Source: an uncultured Methanomassiliicoccales archaeon (GTDB lineage Archaea; Thermoplasmatota; Thermoplasmata; Methanomassiliicoccales; Methanomethylophilaceae). From it: 64,000 nucleotides of DNA. The DNA lies in assembly GCA_949292635.1 (NCBI GenBank), contig CASEZY010000003.1, positions 1 through 64,000 of the forward strand, in the 5' to 3' direction. This document shows, one piece after another, positions 26,285 to 35,200 of the stretch; position 1 is the stretch's first letter, and every line of letters starts with the position of its first letter. Under the pieces are notes generated by a model. It had not been told where the DNA came from, did not search any database, and was given only the letters and a program-made list of their open reading frames with translations. The position numbers and the translations under genes are program-made.

Positions 26285-26842
26285 ATGTACATGCGCACAC
26301 AGGCTGAAAGGGTCGTCCGCATCCCCCCGTCCCAACTGGGCGAGGATATCGACAAGATCATCGACAAGCTCACCTGGGAGTCCTTCGAGGGGAAGCTGGG
26401 ACCGGACAAGGCGGTAACCGTGCTGGTGGAGAACGTGCAGCCCGTAGGTCAGGGCCGCATCGTCCACGGAGACGGAGCTGTGTACCAGACGGTCAGGTTC
26501 GACCAGATCGTCTTCAAGCCCAAGGAGAACGAGCTCGTGGAGGGCGATGTGGTGGAGGTGCTGAAGTTCGGTGCCTTCGTCAGGTTCGGACCCCTGGACG
26601 GCCTGCTGCACATCAGCCAGGTCATGCAGGACAGGGTCGACATCGACACCGAGAACCAGCGTCTGATCGGCAAGGACACGCACCACACCCTGTCGGTGGG
26701 TGACCGCGTGAAGGCCAGGGTCGTGAGCATGGACCTCAACGAGAAGAACCCCCAGGACAGCAAGATCGGACTGACCATGCGCCAGTCCGGACTGGGAAGG
26801 CCCGAGTGGATCGCAGAGGAAGCGGAGAAAGGTGGTGAGTGA
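26285..26842 (+). CDS. rpo7: DNA-directed RNA polymerase subunit Rpo7 (E')
   Basis: The 185-aa stalk subunit of archaeal RNA polymerase. The N-terminal RNP-like domain (VVRIPPSQLGEDIDKIIDKL from residue 10) is followed by an S1 RNA-binding domain with GDVVEVLKFGAFVRFGPLDGLLHISQ at about 88-113. It binds nascent RNA together with Rpo4 and helps open the promoter. TTATATA (26239-26245) predicts a leader of about 17 bases. It is first of a conserved archaeal information-processing cluster with spt4, a coenzyme A gene and two ribosomal protein genes. Confidence 0.95.
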   Translation: MYMRTQAERVVRIPPSQLGEDIDKIIDKLTWESFEGKLGPDKAVTVLVENVQPVGQGRIVHGDGAVYQTVRFDQIVFKPKENELVEGDVVEVLKFGAFVRFGPLDGLLHISQVMQDRVDIDTENQRLIGKDTHHTLSVGDRVKARVVSMDLNEKNPQDSKIGLTMRQSGLGRPEWIAEEAEKGGE

Positions 26843-27033
26843 TGGTCGGACCAGTGCTCAAGGCATGCAAGAAGTGCAGTCGTATCACCGAGGATGACGT
26901 CTGCCCCATATGCAACGAGCCGACCTCCAGAGAGTGGCAGGGCTACGTCATAATCACGGACCATACCAAGTCCGAGATCGCCAAGCGGATGAACATAACC
27001 GAGAACGGCAAGTACGCTCTCAGGGTCCGCTGA
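26842..27033 (+). CDS. spt4: Transcription elongation factor Spt4 (RpoE'')
   Basis: This 63-aa zinc protein pairs with Spt5 on the polymerase clamp. CKKC and CPIC form the four-cysteine zinc site, followed by EWQGYVIITDHTKSEIAKRM, the conserved Spt4 core. The ATG at 26842 overlaps the rpo7 stop by one base; a GTG three bases earlier would add one residue. Confidence 0.93.
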   Translation: MVGPVLKACKKCSRITEDDVCPICNEPTSREWQGYVIITDHTKSEIAKRMNITENGKYALRVR

Positions 27034-27038
27034 TCCCG

Positions 27039-27533
27039 ATGGAAGGCTGGCGCATCCCCGAGGGGAAGCGTGACCTCTTCAAGGAGGTCATCGGCCGGCC
27101 GGTGGACATCGAGGAGATAAGAAACGCTAACATGACCGTCACCGTGGGGGATGTGGTGTCCCTGACGGTGAGGGAGGCAGGCATCGTTCCCGCCCTGGCC
27201 GTCTACGACGGCTATACGGAGCGGAGGGAGATGACGGGCTTCGCGGTCCTGGTCGGAAGGCTGGGGCTGGAGGAGACCGTGGTCGCCAATCCCGCGGGGA
27301 CAATAACCCGCGAGCTGGACGATGCCGTGAGAAACGCTTTGGAGAACGGCCCCGCGCTGATCCGCGTCGAAGGGGAGGAGGACCTGGCATTGATGCCGGT
27401 GATCCGCCACGCCCCGGACGGCGCCATGATCGTGTACGGATGGCCGGGAAAGGGAATGATGGCCGTGATCGACGATGAGGCCGTCAGATCCCGGATCGAG
27501 ACACTCTGGAAAGAGATGGAGGAGATCGAATGA
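27039..27533 (+). CDS. GTP-dependent dephospho-CoA kinase (DUF359 type)
   Basis: The 164-aa protein contains VGDVVSLTV, GIVPALAVYDGYTERRE and the acidic EGEEDLALMPVI segment typical of the archaeal DUF359 family, shown in Thermococcus to phosphorylate dephospho-CoA with GTP, the last step of coenzyme A synthesis. The usual VDxKTxR segment reads YDGYTER here. It lies between spt4 and rps24e, its habitual place in Euryarchaeota, with an ATGA overlap to the next gene. The ATG at 27039 is the first plausible start after spt4. Confidence 0.83.
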   Translation: MEGWRIPEGKRDLFKEVIGRPVDIEEIRNANMTVTVGDVVSLTVREAGIVPALAVYDGYTERREMTGFAVLVGRLGLEETVVANPAGTITRELDDAVRNALENGPALIRVEGEEDLALMPVIRHAPDGAMIVYGWPGKGMMAVIDDEAVRSRIETLWKEMEEIE

Positions 27534-27847
27534 AGATGGAGATATCCGAGAAGAAGGTCAACCCCCTGCTGAAGAGGACCGAGGTCCGCTTCACCATCGA
27601 CCACAAGGGTGCGGCCACCCCCACCAAGGGCGCCGTGGTTGAAGAGATCGCAAAGCAGATGGGCGCGTCCAAGGACTGCATCGTCCTGGACCGCATGGAG
27701 TCCGTGTTCGGCAACGGCATCACCAACGGATACGTCAAGGTGTACGAGTCCAAGGATGCCGCTCTGGAGATCGAGCGCGAGCACATCCTCAAGAGGAACG
27801 GCATCGAGAAGCCCCAGTACGTTCCCGAGGAGCCTAAGGAGGAGTGA
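27530..27847 (+). CDS. rps24e: Ribosomal protein S24e
   Basis: This 105-aa small-subunit protein is recognised by [39 protein letters not shown] and a C-terminal acidic tail. Size and order are standard for archaeal S24e. It is translationally coupled to the kinase gene by ATGA and followed two bases later by rps27ae. Confidence 0.95.
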   Translation: MKMEISEKKVNPLLKRTEVRFTIDHKGAATPTKGAVVEEIAKQMGASKDCIVLDRMESVFGNGITNGYVKVYESKDAALEIEREHILKRNGIEKPQYVPEEPKEE

Positions 27848-27849
27848 GC

Positions 27850-28035
27850 ATGGCAAAGAAGGCAAGCTCCGAGCCCAAGACGTCTCCCGCCAAGTCCACC
27901 GCTTACAAGGTCAGCGGCGACAGCGTCACCAGGGAGAAGCCGGTCTGCCCCAAGTGCGGCCCCGGCGTGTTCATGGCGACCCACAAGGACCGCGTGTCCT
28001 GCGGCAAGTGCGGGTACACCGAGTTCAAGAAGTAA
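27850..28035 (+). CDS. rps27ae: Ribosomal protein S27ae
   Basis: The 61-aa zinc-ribbon ribosomal protein has [27 protein letters not shown], with all four zinc cysteines. The first 25 residues are lysine-rich. ATG 27850 is two bases after the S24e stop; a GTG six bases earlier is also open but less likely. It ends the operon. Confidence 0.93.
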   Translation: MAKKASSEPKTSPAKSTAYKVSGDSVTREKPVCPKCGPGVFMATHKDRVSCGKCGYTEFKK

Positions 28036-28140
28036 ACAGGAAGGTTATATCTCCATCGGCCCCTCCCTCTCACCCGGGGCCGCCCAGGATCGCCGGTTCA
28101 TCGACAGCTAAACCACTTCCCTTCCGAAACCATTACCCAC

Positions 28141-28214
28141 GGGCCTGTGGTATAGCATGGATATTATCGGGGCCTCCGGAGCCTCTGACCCGGGTTCGAA
28201 TCCCGGCGGGCCCG
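28141..28214 (+). tRNA. tRNA-Arg (anticodon CCG)
   Basis: A 74-base cloverleaf. The acceptor stem GGGCCTG/CGGGCCC has one G-T pair. The D-loop carries GG and A20 (an arginine identity base). The anticodon stem GGGGC/GCCTC closes the loop CTCCGGA, giving CCG, which reads CGG codons. The T-arm is CCGGG-TTCGAAT-CCCGG and the discriminator is G. CCA is not encoded and no intron is seen. It lies about 100 bases after rps27ae, and a TATA-like stretch at 28045-28050 is far upstream. Confidence 0.9.
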
Positions 28215-28306
28215 CTCCATGAACGTAACGGGTCCTTCTAGAAACGTACAAGAATCTTGATGAATGATGTTTGAGTGCCTGCGCACAGCGGCGCAGGCTA
28301 AGGGGA

Positions 28307-28660
28307 TCACTCCTTCTTCTTCTCTTCCTTCTTCTCTTCGGATGCGGCAATGGCTGCCTGGCGGTTGGCCTCGCGCTCATCCTTGTGAGTCTGTTTGTAC
28401 TCCTCCAACTGCTTCTCCAGCTCGGCGATCTTGGCCTCGTTGTCCTCGATCGCCTTGCAGGCCACATCCATCTCGGACTGGAACTCGGGGTAGGGGTTCC
28501 TGCGGTTGTTGTGGTACTTCTTGCCGATCTCGTTGTAGCGCCTCTCGTTCTCCTCCCTCAGAGTGCTGATGGAACTCTTGATCCTCATCGTTCCGACTTC
28601 CTCTTCGGTCTTGTTGAGGGCGTTCTTCGCTCCTGCTTTGACACTGTCCAATAATCCCAT
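28307..28660 (-). CDS. Small coiled-coil protein, 117 aa
   Basis: The 117-aa product is almost entirely helical and charged. Residues 25-50 and 65-100 have heptad-like spacing (IEDNEAKIAELEKQLEEYK), and the C-terminus is a run of Lys and Glu. The N-terminal MGLLDSVKAGAKNALNKTEEE recalls small bacterial stress or phage-shock-like proteins, but no family is assigned. A TATA-like element at about 28683-28689 is centred 26 bases before ATG 28660, which supports the start. Confidence 0.65.
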   Translation of the reverse strand: MGLLDSVKAGAKNALNKTEEEVGTMRIKSSISTLREENERRYNEIGKKYHNNRRNPYPEFQSEMDVACKAIEDNEAKIAELEKQLEEYKQTHKDEREANRQAAIAASEEKKEEKKKE

Positions 28661-28746
28661 GCATGAGGAACGCAGTCTGGTACTTTTAGGGTTTCGCCAT
28701 ACCGAACTACGATGGTTTGAAATGCAGACAGTAAGATTCCCGTGGC

Positions 28747-28896
28747 ATGTGCGGAATCAAGGAAGACTGTCCATGCAAGAACTCCGGCTGTCCCCGTCAC
28801 GGGAACTGCAGGGCCTGTGTAGAATTCCATGTGGAGAAGAAGAACAAGCCCCCGTTCTGCCTGCGTGACATCCAGTGGACCGAGTACAACAACTGA
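28747..28896 (+). CDS. Small cysteine-rich protein (DUF6485-like)
   Basis: The 49-aa product, MCGIKEDCPCKNSGCPRHGN at its start, has seven cysteines (2, 8, 10, 15, 21, 24, 38) with the pattern C-x-C-x4-C-P-R-H-G-x-C-x2-C, typical of a widespread family of tiny metal-binding proteins of unknown role. It was too short for routine ORF calling. The flanks are intergenic and no other gene overlaps it. A GC-rich hairpin follows (GGCGG 28905-28909, CCGCC 28918-28922). A metal-storage or sensing role would be a guess. Confidence 0.68.
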   Translation: MCGIKEDCPCKNSGCPRHGNCRACVEFHVEKKNKPPFCLRDIQWTEYNN

Positions 28897-28904
28897 GCAA
28901 ACCA

Positions 28905-28922
28905 GGCGGGAGGGATTCCGCC
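28905..28922 (+). terminator. Weak hairpin after the cysteine-rich gene
   Basis: GGCGG pairs with CCGCC over an 8-base loop, followed by a pyrimidine-rich CCCCTTTCCC stretch. It may end the short transcript. Confidence 0.35.
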
Positions 28923-28952
28923 CCTTTCCCATTACAAGTGTTATTATCCTGC

Positions 28953-28968
28953 GAGGGGATGACCCCTC
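28953..28968. promoter_or_regulatory. Inverted repeat abutting the AcnX start codon
   Basis: GAGGGG-ATGA-CCCCTC lies between the TATA-like TTATTAT (28941-28947) and the ATG at 28969, directly over the predicted leaderless start. A protein bound here would block transcription of the isoprenoid operon. It could also be fortuitous GC symmetry. Confidence 0.4.
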
Positions 28969-30141
28969 ATGTATCTGACCGACGCTGAGCAGGCCGTCCT
29001 GGACGGCGAATCCGGCGAAGGCGCCCAGAAGGCCATGGAGCTGGTTGTGGCTCTGGGCAAGGTCTACGGCGCCGAAGGGCTGGTGGACATAACCTCCGCG
29101 CACCTGTCCGGGGCCTCGTACAAGACCATCGGCGACGGGGGCCTGAAGTATCTGAGGGACATGGCGGACGGCGGGGCCAAGGTGTCCGTGCCGTCCACGC
29201 TGAATCCCATAGGCATGGACAGGGACAGATGGGCGGAGATGCACATCGGCGAGGACTTCGCCGTGAAGCAGAACGAGATCGTCCGCCTCTACGGCGCCAT
29301 GGGCGTCAGGACCACATGCTCATGCACCCCGTACATGGGAGTGAACGTTCCCGCCAAGGGCGACCATATCGCATGGGCGGAATCCTCCGCGTTATCTTAC
29401 GCCAACTCCATGCTCGGCGCCAGGACCAACCGTGAGGGCGGTCCCGGAGCGCTTGCCGCCGCCATAATCGGGAAGACGGCCAATTACGGATTGCATCTGA
29501 CGGAGAACCGCAGACCCACCGTGGTGATCGACGCGGACATCGGCGACTCACTCTTCGAACATTCATTGCTGGGGCAGGCCGTGGGCATGAGGATCGGCGG
29601 CGGCATCCCGTATTTCAGGGGCATACGCCCCGGTCCCGAGGAGGGCAAGACCATGGCCGCAGCCATGGCCGCCGCCGGTGCGGTCGCCATGTGGCATGTG
29701 GAAGGCGTCACACCCGAGGCGGGGGACTTCGATGTTTCCGATTTGGAGGTGATCCACATCGGGAAGGAGGAGCTGAAGGACGCGGAGGAGAAGGTGAACA
29801 CCGTGGATGACGTCCAACTCATCGCGTTGGGCTGTCCCCATCTCACCGAGAGGGAGATGCATGAGATCGCCATGATGCTCAAGGGCAAGAAGAAGCGGGG
29901 GGACACCGAGATATGGTTCTGCACCTCCGCCGCAATCAGGGAGAGGTGCGCAGATGACGTCAAGATACTGGAGGAGTTCGGCCCGGTGCTGGCGGACACC
30001 TGCATGGTGGTCGCCCCCATCGAGGGCACGTTCTCCCGCACAGCCACCAACTCATGCAAGGCCGGAAACTACCTTCCCACGCTCTGTTCCCAGAAGGTCA
30101 TGTGCCGTGATGTGGCACAGCTACTGAAGGTGATATCGTGA
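28969..30141 (+). CDS. Phosphomevalonate dehydratase large subunit (aconitase X catalytic)
   Basis: The 390-aa catalytic subunit of the DUF521/AcnX family in archaea dehydrates mevalonate 5-phosphate to trans-anhydromevalonate 5-phosphate, an early step of the archaeal mevalonate pathway. Conserved features include SAHLSGASYKTIGDGG (43-58), the cysteine region TTCSCTPYMGVNVPAKGDH with YANSMLGARTNREGG shortly after, GCPHLTE and CTSAAIRE; these cysteines bind the iron-sulfur cluster. Isoprenoid precursors feed membrane ether lipids. The small subunit follows immediately with an ATGA overlap, as usual for this enzyme. Confidence 0.88.
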   Translation: MYLTDAEQAVLDGESGEGAQKAMELVVALGKVYGAEGLVDITSAHLSGASYKTIGDGGLKYLRDMADGGAKVSVPSTLNPIGMDRDRWAEMHIGEDFAVKQNEIVRLYGAMGVRTTCSCTPYMGVNVPAKGDHIAWAESSALSYANSMLGARTNREGGPGALAAAIIGKTANYGLHLTENRRPTVVIDADIGDSLFEHSLLGQAVGMRIGGGIPYFRGIRPGPEEGKTMAAAMAAAGAVAMWHVEGVTPEAGDFDVSDLEVIHIGKEELKDAEEKVNTVDDVQLIALGCPHLTEREMHEIAMMLKGKKKRGDTEIWFCTSAAIRERCADDVKILEEFGPVLADTCMVVAPIEGTFSRTATNSCKAGNYLPTLCSQKVMCRDVAQLLKVIS

Positions 30142-30917
30142 TCCTGCAGGGACGGAGCATATCCCGTGGCAGGGCCGACGGCACCGTTCTCAAGTTGGAG
30201 GAGGCTCTCAGCTTCCTGGGAGGCGTGGACGCCTCCACCGGTGAGCTCAGGGTGCAGCGGGAAGGCAATGTGAAGGACCGCATACTGGTGTTCCCTAGAG
30301 GGAAGGGCAGTACCGTGGGGTCATTCGTGATGTATGACCTGATGGTCCACGACGCCGCACCCGCGGCCGTGGTCAACTCGTCGGCGGAGACCATCGTCAC
30401 CACCGGCGCGGTAATCTCGTCGATACCGATGGTGGATTCCGTGGATGTCGCTCTCATCAAGGACGGCGACCGGGCTGTCATCGACGGCGATGCCGGTACG
30501 GTGGAGCTTCCGGACGTCCGTGTGACAGAGAGTTCCTCGTCGGCGGTGTTCATAGGAGACAGGATCCTCATGCTGCACCGGCCCGACGGCGCACGTTCCT
30601 TCCCCGGACGCTGGTCGCTGGTGGCCGGCAAGCGGGAGGGTTCCGAGACTCATCTGGAGACCGCCAAGAGGGAGATCATGGAGGAGACCGGGCTGACCGT
30701 CGGTGAGCCGGAGGCCTCCGAGGGTCCGCTGCTGGTCCGTGAGGGCGACGTGATCTGGAGTGTCAGCATGTTCCTGTTCCGTCTTCCCGAGGGTTCGGAG
30801 GTGCACATCAACAGGGAGAACACCGAGTACCGGCTGTGCTCCTTGGAAGAGCTGAAGGCGATGGACCTGGTGCCTCTGACCCTGGAGTCGGTGGGCAGGA
30901 TGACCGGTGGGAGATGA
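30138..30917 (+). CDS. Phosphomevalonate dehydratase small subunit fused to a Nudix domain
   Basis: The 259-aa protein has two domains. Residues 1-130 are the AcnX small (swivel, DUF126) subunit, with GRSISRGRADG at the start, PRGKGSTVGSF (53-63) and PMVDS; normal small subunits end here. Residues about 133-259 form a Nudix hydrolase with a perfect box from G164 to L186 (G-x5-E-x7-R-E-I-x-E-E-x-G-L), preceded by PGRWSLVAGK. The reading frame is continuous with no sign of error. The Nudix part may clear or sense a pathway intermediate, or remove unwanted nucleotides; type I isopentenyl isomerases share this fold but have a degenerate box. The following TatD gene overlaps by ATGA. Confidence 0.82.
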   Translation: MILQGRSISRGRADGTVLKLEEALSFLGGVDASTGELRVQREGNVKDRILVFPRGKGSTVGSFVMYDLMVHDAAPAAVVNSSAETIVTTGAVISSIPMVDSVDVALIKDGDRAVIDGDAGTVELPDVRVTESSSSAVFIGDRILMLHRPDGARSFPGRWSLVAGKREGSETHLETAKREIMEETGLTVGEPEASEGPLLVREGDVIWSVSMFLFRLPEGSEVHINRENTEYRLCSLEELKAMDLVPLTLESVGRMTGGR

Positions 30918-31576
30918 GGACCTCGGACGCCCATCTCCACGACCTCTCCTGCGGTGTGCCAGATCTATACATCGCATGCGGTACCCGTCCGGAGGATTGG
31001 GATTCCCTGCCCGCTGAGGGTAACGGGATCAGATGCTACGGCATCCACCCGTGGTACGCCGACCAATGGTCCCCGGAGGCCGAGGCCGCGCTGCGCACAC
31101 GTCTCGCGGAGGATCCGAATGCGGGAGTGGGGGAGATAGGCCTGGATTCGGTGAGACAGGGCGGAAACGCCAAGGAGGCGTTCATGTGCCAGATGTCTAT
31201 AGCCTCGGAGTTGGGCAGGGTGACATCGGTGCACAACGTGTGCTCCGACGAAGGCATCCTGGAAGCGGTACGCGAATACGGCGGCGGATGCAGGAGCATA
31301 ATCCTGCATGCGTTCTCCTCGGAATCCATATCCGTCAGGGAGCTGGCGTCCATGAACTGCTATTTCTCGCTGTCACCGAGGGTACTCAAACGCAGTCCCG
31401 CACGCATCAAGGCGCTGTTGGACAAGATCCCCGACGATCGCCTGCTGCTGGAGACGGACTGCCCGTACGGCTCGGACATCGGGGGTCTGGCACTTATGAT
31501 ATCTCAGATCAAAGGCATGGATGCGGAGGCGTTCTGCGATATGGTGTACGACAATCTCGGGAGGGCGATATCATGA
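30914..31576 (+). CDS. TatD-family metal-dependent hydrolase
   Basis: The 220-aa TIM-barrel hydrolase has the N-terminal metal motif DAHLH (5-9), a glutamate in GVGEIGLDS, a histidine in SVHNV, HAF in the later barrel strand and LLLETDCPYG near the C-terminus. Family members are 3'-5' DNases or phosphodiesterases. It is shorter than bacterial TatD (about 260 aa). It is coupled to both neighbours by ATGA overlaps, which may be organisational rather than functional. Confidence 0.82.
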   Translation: MRTSDAHLHDLSCGVPDLYIACGTRPEDWDSLPAEGNGIRCYGIHPWYADQWSPEAEAALRTRLAEDPNAGVGEIGLDSVRQGGNAKEAFMCQMSIASELGRVTSVHNVCSDEGILEAVREYGGGCRSIILHAFSSESISVRELASMNCYFSLSPRVLKRSPARIKALLDKIPDDRLLLETDCPYGSDIGGLALMISQIKGMDAEAFCDMVYDNLGRAIS

Positions 31577-32274
31577 CCATGACCGAACGCACCGGCCTGC
31601 TGATCGGGGCGCAGGGCGTGGAGCGTCTGCAGTCATCCTTCGTGGTCATCGCCGGCGTCGGTGCCGTCGGAGGATACGTATTGGAAGGCCTGGTCCGTGC
31701 CGGCGTCGGTCACATCCGCGTGGTGGACCATGATGTGTTCGACGAGACCAACCTCAACCGTCAGCTGCTGGCTACCAGGGACACCGTCGGTCAGAGCAAG
31801 GTGCGGACCGCTGTGGAACGCGCCCGTTCGATAAATCCGGACATAGACATCGAGGCCATGGACGTCATGGTCTCTGCCGACACCGTCGAGGACATACTCT
31901 CCGGCGGACCGGATGCGTTGGCGGATGCCATCGACACCGTGGAGCACAAGGTGGCCCTGCTGAGGGCGGCCATGGCCCACGGGATCCCGTGCTTCTCATC
32001 CATGGGTGCGGCTCTTCACCTGGAGACCCAGATGATACGTGTCGCACCGTTGAAGAGGACCAAGGTGTGCCCTCTAGCGGCCACCGTTCGCTCCAAGCTG
32101 AGGGACACCGACACCGGTTCCATAACCTGCGTTTACTCCGAGGAGCCGCCGTTGTTGAGGCCCGGGACCCGGGACGCCCACGGAAAGAGCGTCCTGGGGT
32201 CCCTGCCCACCGTGCCGGCGGTCTTCGGGATGACCCTGGCCAACGAGGTGATCAAGCACCTCCTGCAGGACTGA
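31573..32274 (+). CDS. tcdA: ThiF/TcdA-family adenylyltransferase-like protein
   Basis: The 233-aa E1-like protein has the nucleotide loop GVGAVGGYVLEGLVRAGV, then VVDHDVFDETNLNRQLLA with Asp/Arg activation residues. The closest well-known match is TcdA (CsdL), which cyclises t6A37 in tRNA to ct6A. AVFGMTLANEVIKHLL closes the fold. Only one Cys pair-like region (KVCPLAATV) is seen. It ends with no gap to the convergent ileS gene. MoeB- or ThiF-like sulfur chemistry is a possible alternative. Confidence 0.75.
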   Translation: MTMTERTGLLIGAQGVERLQSSFVVIAGVGAVGGYVLEGLVRAGVGHIRVVDHDVFDETNLNRQLLATRDTVGQSKVRTAVERARSINPDIDIEAMDVMVSADTVEDILSGGPDALADAIDTVEHKVALLRAAMAHGIPCFSSMGAALHLETQMIRVAPLKRTKVCPLAATVRSKLRDTDTGSITCVYSEEPPLLRPGTRDAHGKSVLGSLPTVPAVFGMTLANEVIKHLLQD

Positions 32275-35200
32275 TCACAGAGGTCTGATGCCGATGGTGA
32301 CTTCCTTGCCGGTGATGTCCCAGGTCTTGACCTCGTCCCCGGTGGCCTCGGAGGCGATCTCCAGGCTCTCCGCTCTGACCTCCTTGGAGATGAAGTCCTT
32401 CCAGGAGTCGAACAGCTTCGCCAGGTAGTCGTCGGCGGAGACGCGGATGTCCACGAACCTCTCCACATCCAGCTTCATGTCCTTGCGCATCTGCTGGATC
32501 CTTCTGATGAGCTCCCGGGCATATCCCTCGGCCTCGATCTCCGGGGTGACGTCGAAGTCGATCACGATCTGACCGCCGCTGAAGGAGCAGGGCTCCTTGT
32601 CCCTGGGCATCCTGTCCGCGGTGATGTAGGCGATGTCCTTCACGTTGCCCTGCTGCTTCAGGACGTCCTCGAACATGCGGACGGAGTCGCCGCCGCAGAT
32701 CATCACCTGCTTCAGCGGCCACCTGAGCTTGCTGCCCATCTTGGCCCTCTCGGTGGCGATGATCTCCACCAGCTCCTGCACCTCGGACATGGCCTCTTCG
32801 ATGTCGTCCCTGATCAGACTCCGGTCGGCCTCCGGCCAGTCCTCCATGTGCACGGTGAGCAGCTTGCCGTCCATGTGCCTGTACACCTCCTCCGCTATGT
32901 GGGGGGTGAACGGCGCCATGGCGATGGCGGTCTGCATGATCGCGTAGTGCAGTGTGCAGTAGGACGCCAGCTTGTCCATGGAACCCTCGTCCTCGGACCA
33001 GCTGCGGTCCCTGATGAGCTTGACGTACCATTTGGAGAGGTCTTCCATGATGTAGTACTCCAGCGCCCTGGCGGCCTTGTGGAGCTCCCTGGACTCGATG
33101 CCCTCCTTGATGGAGGCCTTCATCTTCTCGGTCCTGGACAGCATCCAGCGGTCCTCGCCTCTGAGGTGGGGGTCCATCTCCTTCAGCGGGTGCGCGGAGG
33201 GGTCGAAGTCGTCGATCTCCATGTACATGGTGGCGAACTTGACCACGTTCCAGTAGGTGTTCAGCACCTTCCAGGCGTTCTTGGGACCCTCCTTCAGCGG
33301 GGGGTTCTTCCTGGTGTCCCACTGGAAGCAGGTGTCCTCCCAGGGCGCGTTCGCCCTTACGGAGTAGAGCCTCAGCGCATCGGCGCCGAACTCGGAGATG
33401 ACCTCCTTGGGCTCCACCGCGTTGCCCTGGGACTTGGACATCTTCTGTCCCTTGGGGTCCAGCATCCAGGCGTGCATCATGACCTCGTCGTAGGGTGCCT
33501 TGTCCATGGACATGACACCGGCGCCCAGCTGGGAGTAGAACCAGCCGCGGGTCTGGTCGTGGGCCTCGACGATGAACCTGGGAGGCCACCATGTGTCGTA
33601 CTCGTCTCTGCGGGCGGGGTATCCCAGCGAGGCCCATGCAGCCACGCCGGAGTCGAACCAGACGTCCAGGATGTCCGGCACCCTGTGCATGCTGCGCCCG
33701 CACTTGGGGCATTTGAATGTGACGTTGTCGATCCAGGGGCGGTGGATGTCCATGCCCTCGGTGTATCCGTCCCCGTCCTTCAGCTCGCTGACCTGTCCGA
33801 TGACCTTGCGCTCGCCGCAGGCGCACTCCCAGACGGGGATGGGTATGCCCCAGTACCTCTGCCTGGAGATGCACCAGTCCCTGGCGCCCTCCACCCAGTT
33901 CCTCTCCCTGGTGGAGCCGGCCCATTCCGGCACCCATTTGACCCTGTCGATCTCGGCCAGCATCTTCTCCTTGATCTTGGGGACGGTGACGAACCACTGT
34001 CTTGTGTTGCGGTAGATGATGGGGGTCTTGCACCTCCAGCAGTGGCCGTACCTGTGCTTGATCTTCTCCTTGTTGAACAGCACGCCCTTCTCGTCCAGGT
34101 ACCTCATCACGTCGTCGTTGACGGTCCTGACCTTGCGGCCCTCCATCATGGGGAAGGCCTCGGTGAACCTCCCGGCGCCGTCCACGGGGCAGAACACGGA
34201 CAGGCCGTAGCGCTTCCCGGTCTCGTAGTCGTCGGGACCGAAGCCGGGGGCGGTGTGCACCAGTCCGGTGTTGTCCTTCTCCACGTAATCGGCGTTGACC
34301 ACCTTGAACGTGTAGTCTGTGCGCTTCATGAAGTCGGGGCTGATGTCGAAGGGGGGCACGTATGCCATGCCCACCATGTCCTTGCCCTTGAACCTCTCAA
34401 GCACCTCGAATTTGTCGAACCCGCCCTTCTTGGTGACGTACTCCGCCTGGGATTCCAGGCAGATGACGGTGTCCTCGCCGTCCTTGCCGGTGAGCTTGAT
34501 CTTGGCGTAGTCGAAGTCGGGGTGGGCGGCCACCGCCATGTTGGACGGCAGTGTCCAGGGGGTGGTGGTCCATATCAGCAGGGACGTACCGGAACCGTCG
34601 GTGAGGGGGAACCTGACCATTACGGAGGGGTCGGTCTCGTCCCAGTACTCTATCTCCGCCTCGGCGAGAGCGGTCTCGCATCTGGGGCACCAGGTGACCA
34701 CGCGGCTACTGGAATCCAGCAGGCCGTTCTCGTCGGCACGCTTGATGGTCCACCAGGCGGACTCCATGTACTCGCCCTTGATGGTCTGATAGGGGTGCTC
34801 CCAATCCATCCAGGCGCCCAGCTGCTTGAACTCGTCGGTCATGCTGGCGTGGAGGGAGAGGGCACGTTCCCTGCAGGTCCTCACGAAGTTGTCTATGCCG
34901 ATGATCTCCTCGATCTCCTTCTTCGACCTGACACCCACCTCGTCGGGCTTCCCGTCCCTGCCGGTCCTGCCGGGGACGCGGATGTCCTTCTCAACCATCA
35001 CCTCGATGGGGAGTCCGTGCATGTCGAATCCGGGCTGGTCGCGGACGTTGAGGCCGTTCATCCTCCAGTATCTCAGCAGGATGTCCTTGATGGTCTTGTT
35101 CAGGGCGGTGCCCATGTGCACGTGCCCGGACGTGTACGGGGGGCCGTCCACGAAGTAGAATCTCTCGCCGGTGCTGCGGAGCTCCTTGGTCTTGTGGTAG

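Noticed and set aside
30138-30917. Frameshift artefact joining two genes
   Set aside because: The frame is continuous, codon bias is uniform through the junction, and there is no internal start with a ribosome-binding site before the Nudix part.
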